Program-made: the position numbers and the translations under genes | NCBI GenBank assembly: GCA_045641505.1 | Contig: JAZUHB010000051.1 | Span: 1-55,785 of the forward strand | Reading direction: 5' to 3' | From: JAZQNF01 sp045641505 | Lineage (GTDB): Bacteria > Bacillota > Clostridia > Lachnospirales > Bianqueaceae | Length of the DNA: 55,785 nucleotides | Notes under the pieces: model-generated | The model's input: the letters and a program-made list of their open reading frames with translations, nothing else | Database searches by the model: none | What the model was told of the DNA's origin: nothing | Shown: positions 8,080 to 18,720 of the stretch, piece by piece | Layout of the letters: every line of letters begins with the position of its first letter | How positions within the stretch are numbered: the stretch's first letter is position 1

Positions 8080-9513
8080 TCAGCGGACGATGGCGGGCTC
8101 GCCGAACTCGTCGCCGATCTGCGCCATGCACTCCTCGTAGGAGATCTCGCCGTTGTTGTACTTGGCCATGACCTGCACGGACTTGTCGCGAAGCTTGTAG
8201 AACAGCAGCAGGATGGCAAGCGCCAGGACGTAGCCGGCGATGGGGATGAAGATGAACATGCCGAAGAGGCCGTCCGCGACGCCCGCGGGCTGCACGGCGT
8301 TCTCGCCTTCCACGAAGCCGATGAAGCCGAGCATGAACAGGACGAAGGAGGCCAGGAACGCGTTCTTCATCTTGGCGATGAAGCACTGCAGCGCGAAGGT
8401 GATGCCGGTCGCGCGGGTGCCGGACTTGTAGTTGCCGTACTCGATGGTGTCGGCCACGAGCATGTAGATGATGACCTGCCAGACGGCCATGCCCATGCAC
8501 TTCAAGCCGATGAAGATCAGCGCGCTGATCATGTTGCTGTAGCCCACGAACCAGGCGGCGATGCCGATGACGATGGAGCCCAGCAGACCGAAGACCATGA
8601 TCCAGAACTTGTCGACCTTCTTGGCGATGGTGGGAATAAGCGCGGAAACGATGATGACGGGAACGGCCACCGCCGCGGCGATGTACATGGAGTTGCCTTC
8701 GCCGCCGAGGCAGGTACGGGCCAGATAGAGGCTCATGGTGCTCTCGATGGAGGTCATGCCGAAGATGAAGAAGGCGATCAGGCAGATGGTCAGCTGGCCG
8801 TTGGCTTTCAGGTAGTTCCACATCTGACGGAAGGTGAACTTCTCTTCCTTCTCTTCCTCGGACATCTCACGGCGCTCCTTACCGGTGAAGAGGTAGGGAA
8901 TCATCATAAGACCGCCGATGCCGCAGAACACGACCGCAGCCCAGCCCCAGCCGATCTTGGAGCGGATCACGCCGATCAGCACGGTGGAGAGCACGCCGCC
9001 GACCATGGCCCACAGCTTGTTGCCGGAGATGAACGCGGTACGCTCCGGAATGTTGGAGGTCATGACGGTGGACATGGAGAACGCGGGCGCGTCGAGCAGG
9101 GTGTAGAAGATATCGAAGATGATGTAGCCGATCAAGAACCACGCGATCTTCCAACCCTGGCTCAGGCTGCTCGGGATGAAGAACATGGCGATGACCGCGA
9201 TGGCCACGCCGCCTACACCGAGCTTGATCCAGGGCATGAACTTCTGCCCGTTCTTCCAGGTATAGCGGTCGACGATATAACCGAAGAGAGTGTCATTGAT
9301 GGCGTCCCAGATTTTGGGAGCCAGCAGCAGCGCGCCGGCGGTGACGGCATCGATGCCGAGGTCGGTCAGGAAGGTCGCGACCATGCCGGCGAAGCCCCAC
9401 AGAAGGTTCTGGCCCAGCCAGAACAGATTATAAGTGCCGTGCTCCGCACGGGTTGCCTGCCAGCCGGGATGCTTTGCGGCCCAGCGGGCGGCGCCTTTCG
9501 AATTGTTTGCCAT
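8080..9513 (-). CDS. GPH family glycoside/pentoside/hexuronide:cation symporter
   Basis: A 477-residue, 12-span transporter of the MelB/XynB type. Characteristic stretches are YNLFWLGQNLLWGF near the N-terminus, APKIWDAINDTLFGYIVDRY (the GPH motif with Asp residues used for cation coupling in MelB), and PEERTAFISGNKLW-like text (seen as IPERTAFISGNKLW). Substrate specificity is not readable. The upstream neighbour is a GH63/trehalase-like enzyme, so a di- or oligosaccharide is plausible. It has its own promoter at 9548-9576, separate from the glycosidase unit. AAAGG precedes the ATG. Confidence 0.92.
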   Translation of the reverse strand: MANNSKGAARWAAKHPGWQATRAEHGTYNLFWLGQNLLWGFAGMVATFLTDLGIDAVTAGALLLAPKIWDAINDTLFGYIVDRYTWKNGQKFMPWIKLGVGGVAIAVIAMFFIPSSLSQGWKIAWFLIGYIIFDIFYTLLDAPAFSMSTVMTSNIPERTAFISGNKLWAMVGGVLSTVLIGVIRSKIGWGWAAVVFCGIGGLMMIPYLFTGKERREMSEEEKEEKFTFRQMWNYLKANGQLTICLIAFFIFGMTSIESTMSLYLARTCLGGEGNSMYIAAAVAVPVIIVSALIPTIAKKVDKFWIMVFGLLGSIVIGIAAWFVGYSNMISALIFIGLKCMGMAVWQVIIYMLVADTIEYGNYKSGTRATGITFALQCFIAKMKNAFLASFVLFMLGFIGFVEGENAVQPAGVADGLFGMFIFIPIAGYVLALAILLLFYKLRDKSVQVMAKYNNGEISYEECMAQIGDEFGEPAIVR

Positions 9514-9547
9514 TTTTCTTTTCCTTTCACGGAATGATAGTATTCAA

Positions 9548-9587
9548 ATCATAAAGAAAACGGGTCGTTTTGTCAACCCGTTTTCTT
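9548..9587 (-). promoter_or_regulatory. Sigma-A promoter embedded in the terminator of the upstream glycosidase gene
   Basis: Minus strand: TTGACA (9571-9576), 17-bp spacer, TATGAT (9548-9553), about 35 bp before the symporter ATG. A perfect 12-bp inverted repeat (9554-9565 with 9576-9587, loop 9566-9575) lies 7 bp after the glycosidase stop and has a T-rich 3' arm. The -35 box occupies the loop plus one stem base, and the left arm plus part of the loop fill the spacer. Confidence 0.8.
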
Positions 9588-9594
9588 CTTTGCG

Positions 9595-11100
9595 TCAAAG
9601 GGAGAGAAGCTTCTCGCCGCCCTTCCAGCGGACCTTCAGCGTGACCGGCCTGTCGGAGACGGCCTCGATTTCGGGCTCCTCGTCCTCGGAGGCGCGGGCG
9701 CGGCAGATCAGATCGAGCGTCGCGTCCCCCAGCGGGTACTGCCTCACGCCGTGCTCCTCCGTCAGACGGACGTTCCATTCCACGGCATGCGCCTGAGCGT
9801 CCGGCTGGATGCCGAAGACGTACTCGAACATCATCGAGATCGGGAACAGGCCGCTCCAGCCGACGAAATCGTCCTTGACCCGGCCGCCGTCCCGCGCGCT
9901 TTCCGGCGCGTAGTTCTCGTAGATGGTGCCGTCCTTCGCGAAGACCTCCGCGACGTTGTCCACGGCGCACTTCGCGATGTCGAAGGCAAGATCGTCATAG
10001 CCGTAGCGATGCAGAGCGCAGAGCACCATGTAGTTGGTGGGCGCCCAGACGTTGCCGCGCCAGTAGCCGCCGCAGGGCAGGTAGTCCGGATGGTCGGCGG
10101 ACAGGGCCGGCACGCGGTTCGGGCGCCGGAACTCGTTCTCGTCGTCCAGATGGGCCACGAAGGCGTCGCGGCGCTCCTCCGGCACCATTTCGGCCAGAAG
10201 CGTCCAGTAGGCGCCCGCGTGCTTCACGTCGCTGAGCGTTCCGTCGCGGAAGCGGTCGAAATAGAACTTCTTCTCCTCATCCCACATCGACTCGTTGACG
10301 ACCTTGTAAAGGAATTCGCGCTCGCGCTCGAGTTCGGCCGTCTCACCCTCGCGGCCGAGCTCACCCGCCATTTCGATCAGCACCGTGGCGGAGAGATAGG
10401 CCTGCGCGCAGGCATCGATCCAGCTCATGAAGCCGTGATGGTGGCTTACGTTGTAACCCTCCTGGATCCGCGGCAGATTGTCCATCCCGCAGCCCCAGCC
10501 GCTGCTCCAGTACGTGCCGTCCGGCCAGGAGCGGTAGAGCCTCATCCAGTTATGATAGCCCATCAGCGGGTCGAAAACGCGGCTCAGGCGTTCGCGGTCG
10601 CCGGTCGAGCAATAGTAGACCCATTCCGCCCAGGGCAGGACGTTCGGGCCGGTGGAGCAGGGATCGAAGCGCTCCCACTGCTCGCCCGGCTCCGTCTCGC
10701 AGATCTCGCGGCAGATGAAGCCGTCCACGTGCTGATGGGCGTAGAAATTGTCCAGGGTCTTCTGGAAGTCGAAAATACGGCTCGCGTACTTGCCGAACAT
10801 CATGATGAAGGACGAATCCCACATGAACAGATAGCCGTTGAAGGCGGTATCGATGAAATCCGACACGAAGCCCGCCTTCTTATCGGCCTTCCGGAGATTG
10901 CGGAACGCGATCTTCCAGGCGTAATCGTAGCAGGCGAGCGCGTCCGGATGCCCCTCCCACACCGGCTTCGGAAGGAGGTCCCGGATCTCGTCGTACACCG
11001 GCAGCGGCGCCGCGTCCGGCTCCTGTCCGATAAAGGAATTCTTCTTTACATACGGCTCCGGCACATAGGCCAGGCCGTCGTTGATCTGAAAAAGCTTCAT
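9595..11100 (-). CDS. GH63/trehalase-like (alpha/alpha)6 glycoside hydrolase (MGH1-type)
   Basis: A 501-residue cytoplasmic enzyme with no signal peptide. Diagnostic stretches are FMWDSSFIMMFG (about residue 112), PCGGYWRGNVWAPTNY, which matches the YWRG.VW..NY signature of GH37/GH63 and mannosylglycerate-hydrolase-like enzymes, and DDFVGWSGLFPISMM near the C-terminus. The catalytic acids probably lie in GWGCGMDN and in the C-terminal region. Specificity cannot be assigned between trehalase-, glucosidase- and mannosylglycerate-type activities. Together with the adjacent GPH symporter it suggests uptake and intracellular hydrolysis of a small glycoside. A terminator separates it from aspS upstream, so it probably has its own weak promoter. 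Confidence 0.87.
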   Translation of the reverse strand: MKLFQINDGLAYVPEPYVKKNSFIGQEPDAAPLPVYDEIRDLLPKPVWEGHPDALACYDYAWKIAFRNLRKADKKAGFVSDFIDTAFNGYLFMWDSSFIMMFGKYASRIFDFQKTLDNFYAHQHVDGFICREICETEPGEQWERFDPCSTGPNVLPWAEWVYYCSTGDRERLSRVFDPLMGYHNWMRLYRSWPDGTYWSSGWGCGMDNLPRIQEGYNVSHHHGFMSWIDACAQAYLSATVLIEMAGELGREGETAELEREREFLYKVVNESMWDEEKKFYFDRFRDGTLSDVKHAGAYWTLLAEMVPEERRDAFVAHLDDENEFRRPNRVPALSADHPDYLPCGGYWRGNVWAPTNYMVLCALHRYGYDDLAFDIAKCAVDNVAEVFAKDGTIYENYAPESARDGGRVKDDFVGWSGLFPISMMFEYVFGIQPDAQAHAVEWNVRLTEEHGVRQYPLGDATLDLICRARASEDEEPEIEAVSDRPVTLKVRWKGGEKLLSL

Positions 11101-11125
11101 GGATGCGCGTGCTCCTCTTTTAAAA

Positions 11126-11152
11126 AAGCACAGACTGAAAGAGCCTGTGCTT
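11126..11152 (-). terminator. Terminator after aspS
   Basis: An 8-bp stem (AAGCACAG with CTGTGCTT), followed on the minus strand by a T run, nine bases past the aspS stop. It separates the aminoacylation block from the glycosidase gene. Confidence 0.8.
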
Positions 11153-11160
11153 GGTAAATC

Positions 11161-12951
11161 TTATTGTTCCTGAATGTCCCACTTCAGGCTCAGTTCCTTC
11201 ATCTGCTTGCCGTCGACCTCGGCGGGAGCCTCGCTCATCAGATCGGAGGCATCCTTCACCTTCGGGAACGCGATGACGTCGCGGATGCTCTCGGAGTTGG
11301 ACATCAGCATGATCATGCGGTCCAGACCGAAGGCCATGCCGCCGTGAGGGGGCGCACCGTAGGAGAACGCGTCCATGAAGAAGCCGAAGCGCTCGCGGGC
11401 CTCCTCCATGGTGAAGCCCAGGGAACGGAACACGGTCTCCTGGACGTCGCGGCGATGGATACGGATGGAGCCGCCGCCCAGCTCGACGCCGTTCAGGACG
11501 ATGTCGTAGGCCTTGGCGCGGACGCGGGCCGGATCGCTCTCCAGGTACTGCAGGTCTTCCTCGAAGGGCATCGTGAAGGGATGGTGCATCGCCATGAAGC
11601 GGCCCTCCTCCTCACTGTACTCGAACATGGGGAATTCGGTGACCCACAGGAACTCGTGCTTGTTGGGGTCGCGCAGGCCGAGGCGGTTGCCCATCTCGAG
11701 ACGGACGGCGCCCAGCGCGGCGCGGACCACGGAAAGCTTGTCGGCAACGATCAGGATCATGTCGCCCGCTCCGGCGCCCAGGAAGGGCGCGATTTCGGCG
11801 ATCTTCTCCTCGCTCAGGAACTTCGTGAGGGGGCTCTTGACGCTGCCGTCTTCCTCGAGGCCGATGTAGGACAGGCCCTTCGCCTTGAAGAGCTTGGCCA
11901 CCTCGGTGAGGGAATCGATCTGCTTGCGGGGCATCGCGGCGGAGGCGGGAGCGACGATGGCGCGCACCACACCGCCGTTCTTCACGGTGTCCTCGAACAC
12001 GCCGAAGCCGCACTCCGCGACCAGGGCGCTGATGTCACTGATCTCCATGCCGAAGCGCAGATCGGGCTTATCGGAGCCGTAGCGGTCCTCGGCCTCGGTC
12101 CAGGTCATGCGGCGGATGGGCAGCTGAACGTCCCAGCCACAGCACTCCTTGCAGACGGCGGCCAGCGCGCGCTCGTTCACGCCGATGACGTCATCCTCCT
12201 CGACGAAGGACATCTCGATATCGACCTGGGTGAACTCGGGCTGACGGTCCGCGCGGAGATCCTCGTCACGGAAGCAGCGGGCCAGCTGGAAGTAGCGGTC
12301 CATGCCGCCGATCATCAGGAGCTGCTTGTACATCTGGGGAGACTGGGGCAGCGCGTAGAAGGTGCCGGGATGCACGCGGCTGGGCACCAGATAGTCACGG
12401 GCGCCTTCGGGCGTGCTCTTGATCAGCATGGGGGTCTCGATCTCGAGGAAGTTCTCGCTGTCGTAGAACTTACGGAGGGCCATCGCGACCTTGTGGCGGA
12501 GCAGGATGTTCTGCTGCAGGCAGGGACGGCGCAGATCGAGATAACGGTATTTCAGGCGAAGCTCTTCCTTCGTGGTGACCTCGTCCAGGATCTGGAACGG
12601 GGTGGTCTGGGCCTGGGACAGGATCTTCAGATCGGAGACCTTGACCTCGACGGCGCCGGTGGCGAGGTTCTCGTTGACGGCGCCCTCACGGGCCACGACG
12701 GTGCCGCGCACCGCCAGCACGAACTCGGTGCGGACGGTGGAGGCCTTCTCGAAGAGGGCCGCGTCGGTCTCTTCCTGGCTCAGCACGGCCTGCACGAGGC
12801 CGGTGCGGTCACGGAGGTCGATGAAGATCAGGCTGCCCTTGTTGCGCATCTTCTGGACCCAGCCCATGAAGGTGTGCTCTTCGCCGATATTCGTTTCGTT
12901 TACTTTTCCGCAGTATAACGACCGTTTCCAGCCGTTCAGGGATTCTTCCAT
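11161..12951 (-). CDS. aspS: Aspartyl-tRNA synthetase
   Basis: A 596-residue class II synthetase of the bacterial type. Domains in order: N-terminal OB fold (GWVQKMRNKGSLIFIDLRDRTG), motif 2 (RCFRDEDLRADRQPEFTQ), the bacterial GAD insertion (about residues 280-420) and motif 3 (GMAFGLDRMIMLM). It charges tRNA-Asp; whether it is discriminating or not cannot be told from these motifs alone. GGAGG is five bases before the ATG. It lies 21 bp after hisS and is the last gene of the run from tig, ending at the terminator at 11126-11152. Confidence 0.98.
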   Translation of the reverse strand: MEESLNGWKRSLYCGKVNETNIGEEHTFMGWVQKMRNKGSLIFIDLRDRTGLVQAVLSQEETDAALFEKASTVRTEFVLAVRGTVVAREGAVNENLATGAVEVKVSDLKILSQAQTTPFQILDEVTTKEELRLKYRYLDLRRPCLQQNILLRHKVAMALRKFYDSENFLEIETPMLIKSTPEGARDYLVPSRVHPGTFYALPQSPQMYKQLLMIGGMDRYFQLARCFRDEDLRADRQPEFTQVDIEMSFVEEDDVIGVNERALAAVCKECCGWDVQLPIRRMTWTEAEDRYGSDKPDLRFGMEISDISALVAECGFGVFEDTVKNGGVVRAIVAPASAAMPRKQIDSLTEVAKLFKAKGLSYIGLEEDGSVKSPLTKFLSEEKIAEIAPFLGAGAGDMILIVADKLSVVRAALGAVRLEMGNRLGLRDPNKHEFLWVTEFPMFEYSEEEGRFMAMHHPFTMPFEEDLQYLESDPARVRAKAYDIVLNGVELGGGSIRIHRRDVQETVFRSLGFTMEEARERFGFFMDAFSYGAPPHGGMAFGLDRMIMLMSNSESIRDVIAFPKVKDASDLMSEAPAEVDGKQMKELSLKWDIQEQ

Positions 12952-12972
12952 TCTATCCTCCTCGGTCCGGGC

Positions 12973-14232
12973 TTATCGGATTTGTGCGAGGATCGCGGCC
13001 GTGTCGGCCAGATCCGCCTCGCAGCTTTCGCCCGTGGCCATGTTTTTGAGATTTGCCTTCCCTGCCGCAAGTTCATTATCGCCCAGGATCATCGTGAAGC
13101 GCGCGCCTAACTTGTTGGCATATTTCATCTGGGCCTTGACGCTGCGGCCCAAAATATCAATGTCGACAGAGACTCCGGCGCCCCGGAGCCGGAAGGCCAG
13201 GGCAGCGGCCGCCGCGCGGGCGTCCTCTCCCATGGAACCGATGAAGATATCGACGGAGGGCGCGGGCGTCTCGGCTCCGTAGAGAGCCTCCTGCGCCAGC
13301 AGCAGCCGTCCGATGCCCATGCCGAAGCCGACGGCCGGCGTGGGGTCGCCGCCCAGCTCCTCGATCAGGCCGTCATAGCGGCCGCCGCCGCAGACGGTGC
13401 CCTGGGCGCCGATATCGTTGCAGACGAATTCGAATACGGTGCGGGTGTAATAGTCCAGACCGCGCACGATGCCGGGATCCACCGTGAAGGGGATGTCCAT
13501 CGCGCGGAGATTCTTCTGGATGCCCTCGAAATGGGCCTTGCAGTCGTCGCAGAGGTTGGACAGCGTGGAGGGCGCGCCCTTCACGATGCTCTGGCAGACC
13601 GGGCTCTTGCAGTCGAGGATCCGGAGGGGATTGCGGCCCAGACGCTCCTGGCAGGTGCCGCAGAGCTCTTCCTTGTGGGAGGAGAGATACTCGGTCAGGA
13701 TGCGGTTGTAGCGGGCGCGGCAGTCGGGACAGCCGAGGCTGTTCAGGTGCAGCGTCACGTTGCTGATGCCCAGGCGGGTGAGCAGCGTGTACGCCATCGC
13801 CATGACCTCCGCGTCGGCCGAGGGATCGGACGAGCCGTAGACCTCGCAGCCGAACTGGGTGAACTGACGGTCGCGGCCGGCCTGGGGCTTCTCATAGCGG
13901 AAGCACGGGTCAACGTAGTAGAGCTTGGTGGGCTGGGGCTCGGCGAAGAGGCTGTGCTCCAGGAACGCGCGGCCCGCGCCGGCGGTGCCTTCGGGGCGCA
14001 GGGTGATGCTGCGGCCGCCCTTGTCCTCGAAGGTGTACATCTCCTTCTGGACCACGTCGGTCGCGTCGCCGATGCCGCGCTGGAAGAGCTCCGTATGCTC
14101 GAACATAGGCGTGCGGATCTCCTTGAAATTGAACTCGCGGGTCACCTTTTCGATCTCCGCCTCGACTTTTTTCCAGCGGATCAGTTCGCTGCCGTAGAAG
14201 TCATACGTTCCTCTGGGCGCCTGTGTCAGCAT
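12973..14232 (-). CDS. hisS: Histidyl-tRNA synthetase
   Basis: A 419-residue class II synthetase. The start MLTQAPRGTYDFYG, motif 2 (RYEKPQAGRDRQFTQFGCEV), the histidine A motif (RGLDYYTRTVFEF), motif 3 (GFGMGIGRLLL) and the C-terminal anticodon-binding domain (VDIFIGSMG onward) are all present. AGGAGG precedes the ATG. The start overlaps the DUF4364 gene by 32 bp and hisS is followed by aspS, a common Firmicute pairing. Confidence 0.98.
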   Translation of the reverse strand: MLTQAPRGTYDFYGSELIRWKKVEAEIEKVTREFNFKEIRTPMFEHTELFQRGIGDATDVVQKEMYTFEDKGGRSITLRPEGTAGAGRAFLEHSLFAEPQPTKLYYVDPCFRYEKPQAGRDRQFTQFGCEVYGSSDPSADAEVMAMAYTLLTRLGISNVTLHLNSLGCPDCRARYNRILTEYLSSHKEELCGTCQERLGRNPLRILDCKSPVCQSIVKGAPSTLSNLCDDCKAHFEGIQKNLRAMDIPFTVDPGIVRGLDYYTRTVFEFVCNDIGAQGTVCGGGRYDGLIEELGGDPTPAVGFGMGIGRLLLAQEALYGAETPAPSVDIFIGSMGEDARAAAAALAFRLRGAGVSVDIDILGRSVKAQMKYANKLGARFTMILGDNELAAGKANLKNMATGESCEADLADTAAILAQIR

Positions 14233-14794
14233 CGCTGCCTCCTGTTTCGGTTTCTTTTTCGTTATCGCGGGCGTTCCGTCCTCCGATGTCGCGGAGCAGA
14301 TTCCAATAGACGGACATGCCCTTCTTGTTCCAGTTGTCGCGGATCTCCTTGGCTTCCTCCTCGGTGTCGGCGGTGAGCCGAAGCTCCAGCACCAGGCTGT
14401 CGGTGTTGTCGTAATCGTGCACGCGGCAGTTCAGCTGGTAGCCCTTTTCGGTCTCCTCCATCGCCACGTCAGCCTCCAGCATCGGAGAGCTGTGCAGGAA
14501 CGCGTTCTGCGCGTAGCTGCGGATCTCCTCGCGGATGGAATGGTCGATCCGGGCCCGGAACATCTCCACGACCTCGATGCCGCGGGGATGCAGGGTGTAA
14601 TAGCTTTTGTCGCCCTGGGTAAGCTTGAGGACCAGCCGGTTGTCCAGCAGCTCCTGCAGGTAGTTCCCCATGGAGAAATAATCCATGTAGCCGCGGAAGA
14701 TGATGAAATCCGACAGCTCATCGGGCGTGATGTTGTCCTTTTCGCGGATCAGGTAGAGGAGGATGAGCTTCTCTTCGAAGGCCTGATTGTCCAT
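14201..14794 (-). CDS. DUF4364 family protein
   Basis: A 197-residue protein starting MDNQAFEEKLILLYLI. Its N-terminal winged-helix-like region (about residues 5-75: ITPDELSDFIIFRGYMDYFSMGNYLQELLDNRLV, then LTQGDKSYYTLHPRG) is followed by a beta-rich half. This matches the DUF4364 family of clostridia; the function is unknown and DNA binding is plausible from the fold only. The start at 14794 overlaps the engB stop by one base (TAATG). A longer open frame upstream lies inside engB in another frame and is not used. Its 3' end runs 32 bp into hisS. The acidic, Glu/Thr-rich tail is probably disordered. Confidence 0.85.
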   Translation of the reverse strand: MDNQAFEEKLILLYLIREKDNITPDELSDFIIFRGYMDYFSMGNYLQELLDNRLVLKLTQGDKSYYTLHPRGIEVVEMFRARIDHSIREEIRSYAQNAFLHSSPMLEADVAMEETEKGYQLNCRVHDYDNTDSLVLELRLTADTEEEAKEIRDNWNKKGMSVYWNLLRDIGGRNARDNEKETETGGSDADTGAQRNV

Positions 14795-15423
14795 TACTCC
14801 GCTTCCTTTCCGTTCTCCGGCGCCGGGCTCTCCCCGGGCGCGGCTTCCTCCGGCAGGATCAGCCTCCAGAGCTCGTCCCGTCCCGCGCCGGTCTCGGCGG
14901 AGAAGGCGAGCACCGGCAGCTCCGCCGGCGCGCCGAGCTTCTTCCGGATGTTCATCACGGAAGCCTTCGCGGCGCCCTTGCTCAGCTTGTCGCTCTTCGT
15001 GCAGACGACGACGGCGGGCAGCCGGTAATAGCTCAGCCAGTCGTACATCATCCGGTCGTCGGCGCTGGGATCGTGGCGGATGTCCACCAGCAGCAGCACC
15101 GCCCGGAGCGTTTCCCGCTTCGAGAGATAGTTTTCGATGACGCGGCCCCACCTGGCCTGCTCTTCCTTCGAGACCTTGGCGTAGCCGTAGCCGGGAAGGT
15201 CGACGAAGCAAAGCTGTCCGTCGATCTCGTAGAAATTCACCGTGCGGGTCTTGCCCGGTGCGGAGGAGGTCCTGGCCAGCTTGCTGCGTCCCAGCAGGGC
15301 GTTGATCAGGCTGGACTTGCCCACGTTGGACTTGCCCACGAAAGCGATCTCCGGCAAAAGCTCGGGCGGAAACTGCTTTTCGTTACCTGCCGTGACCCGC
15401 AGGGAGGCGTTCTGTAAATTCAT
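14794..15423 (-). CDS. engB: Ribosome biogenesis GTP-binding protein YsxC/EngB
   Basis: A 209-residue GTPase with G1 GKSNVGKSS, the G2 region SSAPGKTRTVNFY, G3 DLPGYGYA, G4 TKSD and G5 FSAETG. The family acts in 50S subunit assembly. It sits four bases downstream of clpX, the usual position. The C-terminus carries an extra Pro/Glu-rich tail of about 20 residues beyond the GTPase fold. Confidence 0.97.
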   Translation of the reverse strand: MNLQNASLRVTAGNEKQFPPELLPEIAFVGKSNVGKSSLINALLGRSKLARTSSAPGKTRTVNFYEIDGQLCFVDLPGYGYAKVSKEEQARWGRVIENYLSKRETLRAVLLLVDIRHDPSADDRMMYDWLSYYRLPAVVVCTKSDKLSKGAAKASVMNIRKKLGAPAELPVLAFSAETGAGRDELWRLILPEEAAPGESPAPENGKEAE

Positions 15424-15427
15424 GGAT

Positions 15428-16714
<1,287 letters not shown>

Positions 16715-16719
16715 TTGAC

Positions 16720-17310
16720 TTATCCTTTTTTGGTAATGATCTGGTCAGCGAGGCCGTAGGCCACGGCCTCCTCGGCGGTCAGCCAGTTGTCGCGCTCGGT
16801 ATCGGCCGCGATGGTGGCGAGATCCTTGCCGGTGTTTTCGGCCATGATGCGGTTCAGACGCTCACGCATGCGGATGATGTGATCCGCCGCGATCTTGATG
16901 TCGGAAGACTGACCCTGGGCTCCGCCGCTGGGCTGATGGATCATCATCTCGGCGTTGGGCAGGATGTAGCGCTTGCCCTTCGCGCCGCCGCAGGCCAGGA
17001 ACGCGCCCATGGAGGCCGCCATGCCCATCACGATGGTGGACACGTCAGGCTTGATGAGCTGCATGGTATCGTAGATCGCCAGTCCGTCCATCACGGAGCC
17101 GCCGGGGCTGTTGATGTAGAAATGGATATCCTTCTCGGGATCCTCGGACTCGAGGAACAGAAGCTGCGCGATCACCAGGCTCGCGGTGGCCTCGTTGACC
17201 TCCTCGGAGAGCACGATGATGCGCTCCTTGAGCAGCCGGGAGAAGATATCGTAGGACCGCTCGCCGCGGCCGGTTTCTTCGATGACGTAGGGAACCAATG
17301 CGTTGTTCAT
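16720..17310 (-). CDS. clpP: ATP-dependent Clp protease proteolytic subunit ClpP
   Basis: A 196-residue serine peptidase of normal length. The start MNNALVPYVIEETGRGERSY is typical. The catalytic Ser is in GMAASMGAFL, His in MMIHQPSGG and Asp in DTERDNWLT. It is downstream of tig and upstream of clpX, the canonical order, and supplies the proteolytic chamber for ClpX. Confidence 0.98.
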   Translation of the reverse strand: MNNALVPYVIEETGRGERSYDIFSRLLKERIIVLSEEVNEATASLVIAQLLFLESEDPEKDIHFYINSPGGSVMDGLAIYDTMQLIKPDVSTIVMGMAASMGAFLACGGAKGKRYILPNAEMMIHQPSGGAQGQSSDIKIAADHIIRMRERLNRIMAENTGKDLATIAADTERDNWLTAEEAVAYGLADQIITKKG

Positions 17311-17359
17311 TTCGACTCCTTTCTGTATGAACGGCAGGAGGAGATGGAAGAAAAGGGAC

Positions 17360-18640
17360 TCAGGCCTTGACGGCTTCCGCGAGGAACTCCTCGGCCTTCT
17401 TCTTCAGCAGGTCTTCCTTCATGCCGGCCATCTCCTGCTCGGAGATGAGGGACTTCAGCTTGTCGGCCTCCATGCTGTACATCTTGGCCATGTCGGCGAT
17501 CTCCTTCTCGATGTCTTCCTCGGAGACCTCGAGCTTCTCGGCCTTCGCGATCTCGGAAAGGATCAGCTCCTCCTGGACGGCGCGCAGGGCCTGGGGACGG
17601 ATGCTCTCCTTGAGACCGTTGATGTCAGTGCCCATGTACTGCATGTACTGCTCGATGGAAAGGCCCTGATACTGCAGGTTGCGGGCCATGTCCTCGATCA
17701 TCATCTCGGCGCGGGTCTCGGTGATGGGCGCGGGGATCTCGCACTCCAGCTTCTCGATGATCTTGTCGAAGATGGCGGCGGTGCGCTTCTTGTTCAGATC
17801 GGCGCTCTTGCGGGCCTTGAGGTCCTCGGCGATCTGGGCCTTGTAGGCCTCGAGGGTGTCGCACTCGGAGACGTCCTGGGCGAAATCGTCGTTCAGTTCA
17901 GGCAGCTCGTTGACCTTGACGGCGTTCACCTTGCACTTGAAGACAGCCGCCTTGCCGGCCAGATCCTTGGCATGGTATTCGGTGGGGAAGGTCACCTTGA
18001 CGTCGACGGTGTCGCCGGCGGAGGCGCCGGCCAGCTGATCCTCGAAGCCGGGGATGAAGCTGCCGGAGCCGAGCTCCAGATCCTGGCCCTCGGCGGAGCC
18101 GCCCTCGAAGAGGACGCCGTCCACGGAGCCGGCATAGTCGAGATTGACGGTGTCGCCGTTCTCGGCGGGACGGTCGACGGTGATCATGCGGGCGTTGCGG
18201 TTCGCGATCTTCTTCAGCTCGGCTTCGATATCCTCGGCGGAAACCTCGGCTTCTTCCTTCGCGACCTTCATGGCCTTGTACTTGGGCAGCTTGATCTCGG
18301 GACGGACCGCGACGTCGGCGGTGACGACCACGGGGGCGCCGGCGATGATGGGCTCCAGATCGATGGCGGGACGGCTCATGACGTCGAGGCCGAGCTCGGC
18401 CACGGCGCTCTCGTACAGGGCGGGAAGAATATCGTTGACAGCATCTTCATAGAAGATCTCTTTGCCGTAGGCCTGCTCGATCATCTTGCGGGGCGCTTTG
18501 CCCTTGCGGAAGCCGGGAAGGCTGATGCGGCCCTTCTCCTTGTTGTAGGCGCGCTCGCAGGCGGCCTCGAAGGCGGCGGGCTCGATCTCCATGCGGATCT
18601 TGACCATGCTGTTTTCCAGTTTCTCAAAAGAATTGCTCAT
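17360..18640 (-). CDS. tig: Trigger factor
   Basis: A 426-residue ribosome-associated chaperone and peptidyl-prolyl isomerase. The ribosome-binding signature is GFRKGKAPRKMIEQ (about residues 43-56). The FKBP-type domain spans about 160-245 (GDTVNLDYAG, then GSGSFIPGFEDQLAGA), and the C-terminal SurA-like chaperone domain completes the length. AAGGAG precedes the ATG. It heads the run tig-clpP-clpX-engB-DUF4364-hisS-aspS behind the promoter at 18691-18720. Confidence 0.98.
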   Translation of the reverse strand: MSNSFEKLENSMVKIRMEIEPAAFEAACERAYNKEKGRISLPGFRKGKAPRKMIEQAYGKEIFYEDAVNDILPALYESAVAELGLDVMSRPAIDLEPIIAGAPVVVTADVAVRPEIKLPKYKAMKVAKEEAEVSAEDIEAELKKIANRNARMITVDRPAENGDTVNLDYAGSVDGVLFEGGSAEGQDLELGSGSFIPGFEDQLAGASAGDTVDVKVTFPTEYHAKDLAGKAAVFKCKVNAVKVNELPELNDDFAQDVSECDTLEAYKAQIAEDLKARKSADLNKKRTAAIFDKIIEKLECEIPAPITETRAEMMIEDMARNLQYQGLSIEQYMQYMGTDINGLKESIRPQALRAVQEELILSEIAKAEKLEVSEEDIEKEIADMAKMYSMEADKLKSLISEQEMAGMKEDLLKKKAEEFLAEAVKA

Positions 18641-18690
18641 GTTTCTTCTCCTTGGATCTATCTTTGAATTTTAGCATTTCCTAAATTGCG

Positions 18691-18720
18691 ATTATACCTT
18701 ATTCCGTGCCGGAATGTCAA
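18691..18720 (-). promoter_or_regulatory. Strong sigma-A promoter of the tig-clp operon
   Basis: Minus strand TTGACA (18715-18720), 18-bp spacer, TATAAT (18691-18696): two consensus boxes, leaving a 5' leader of about 45 nt before the tig ATG. No CtsR or CIRCE-like operator was seen beside it. Confidence 0.85.
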
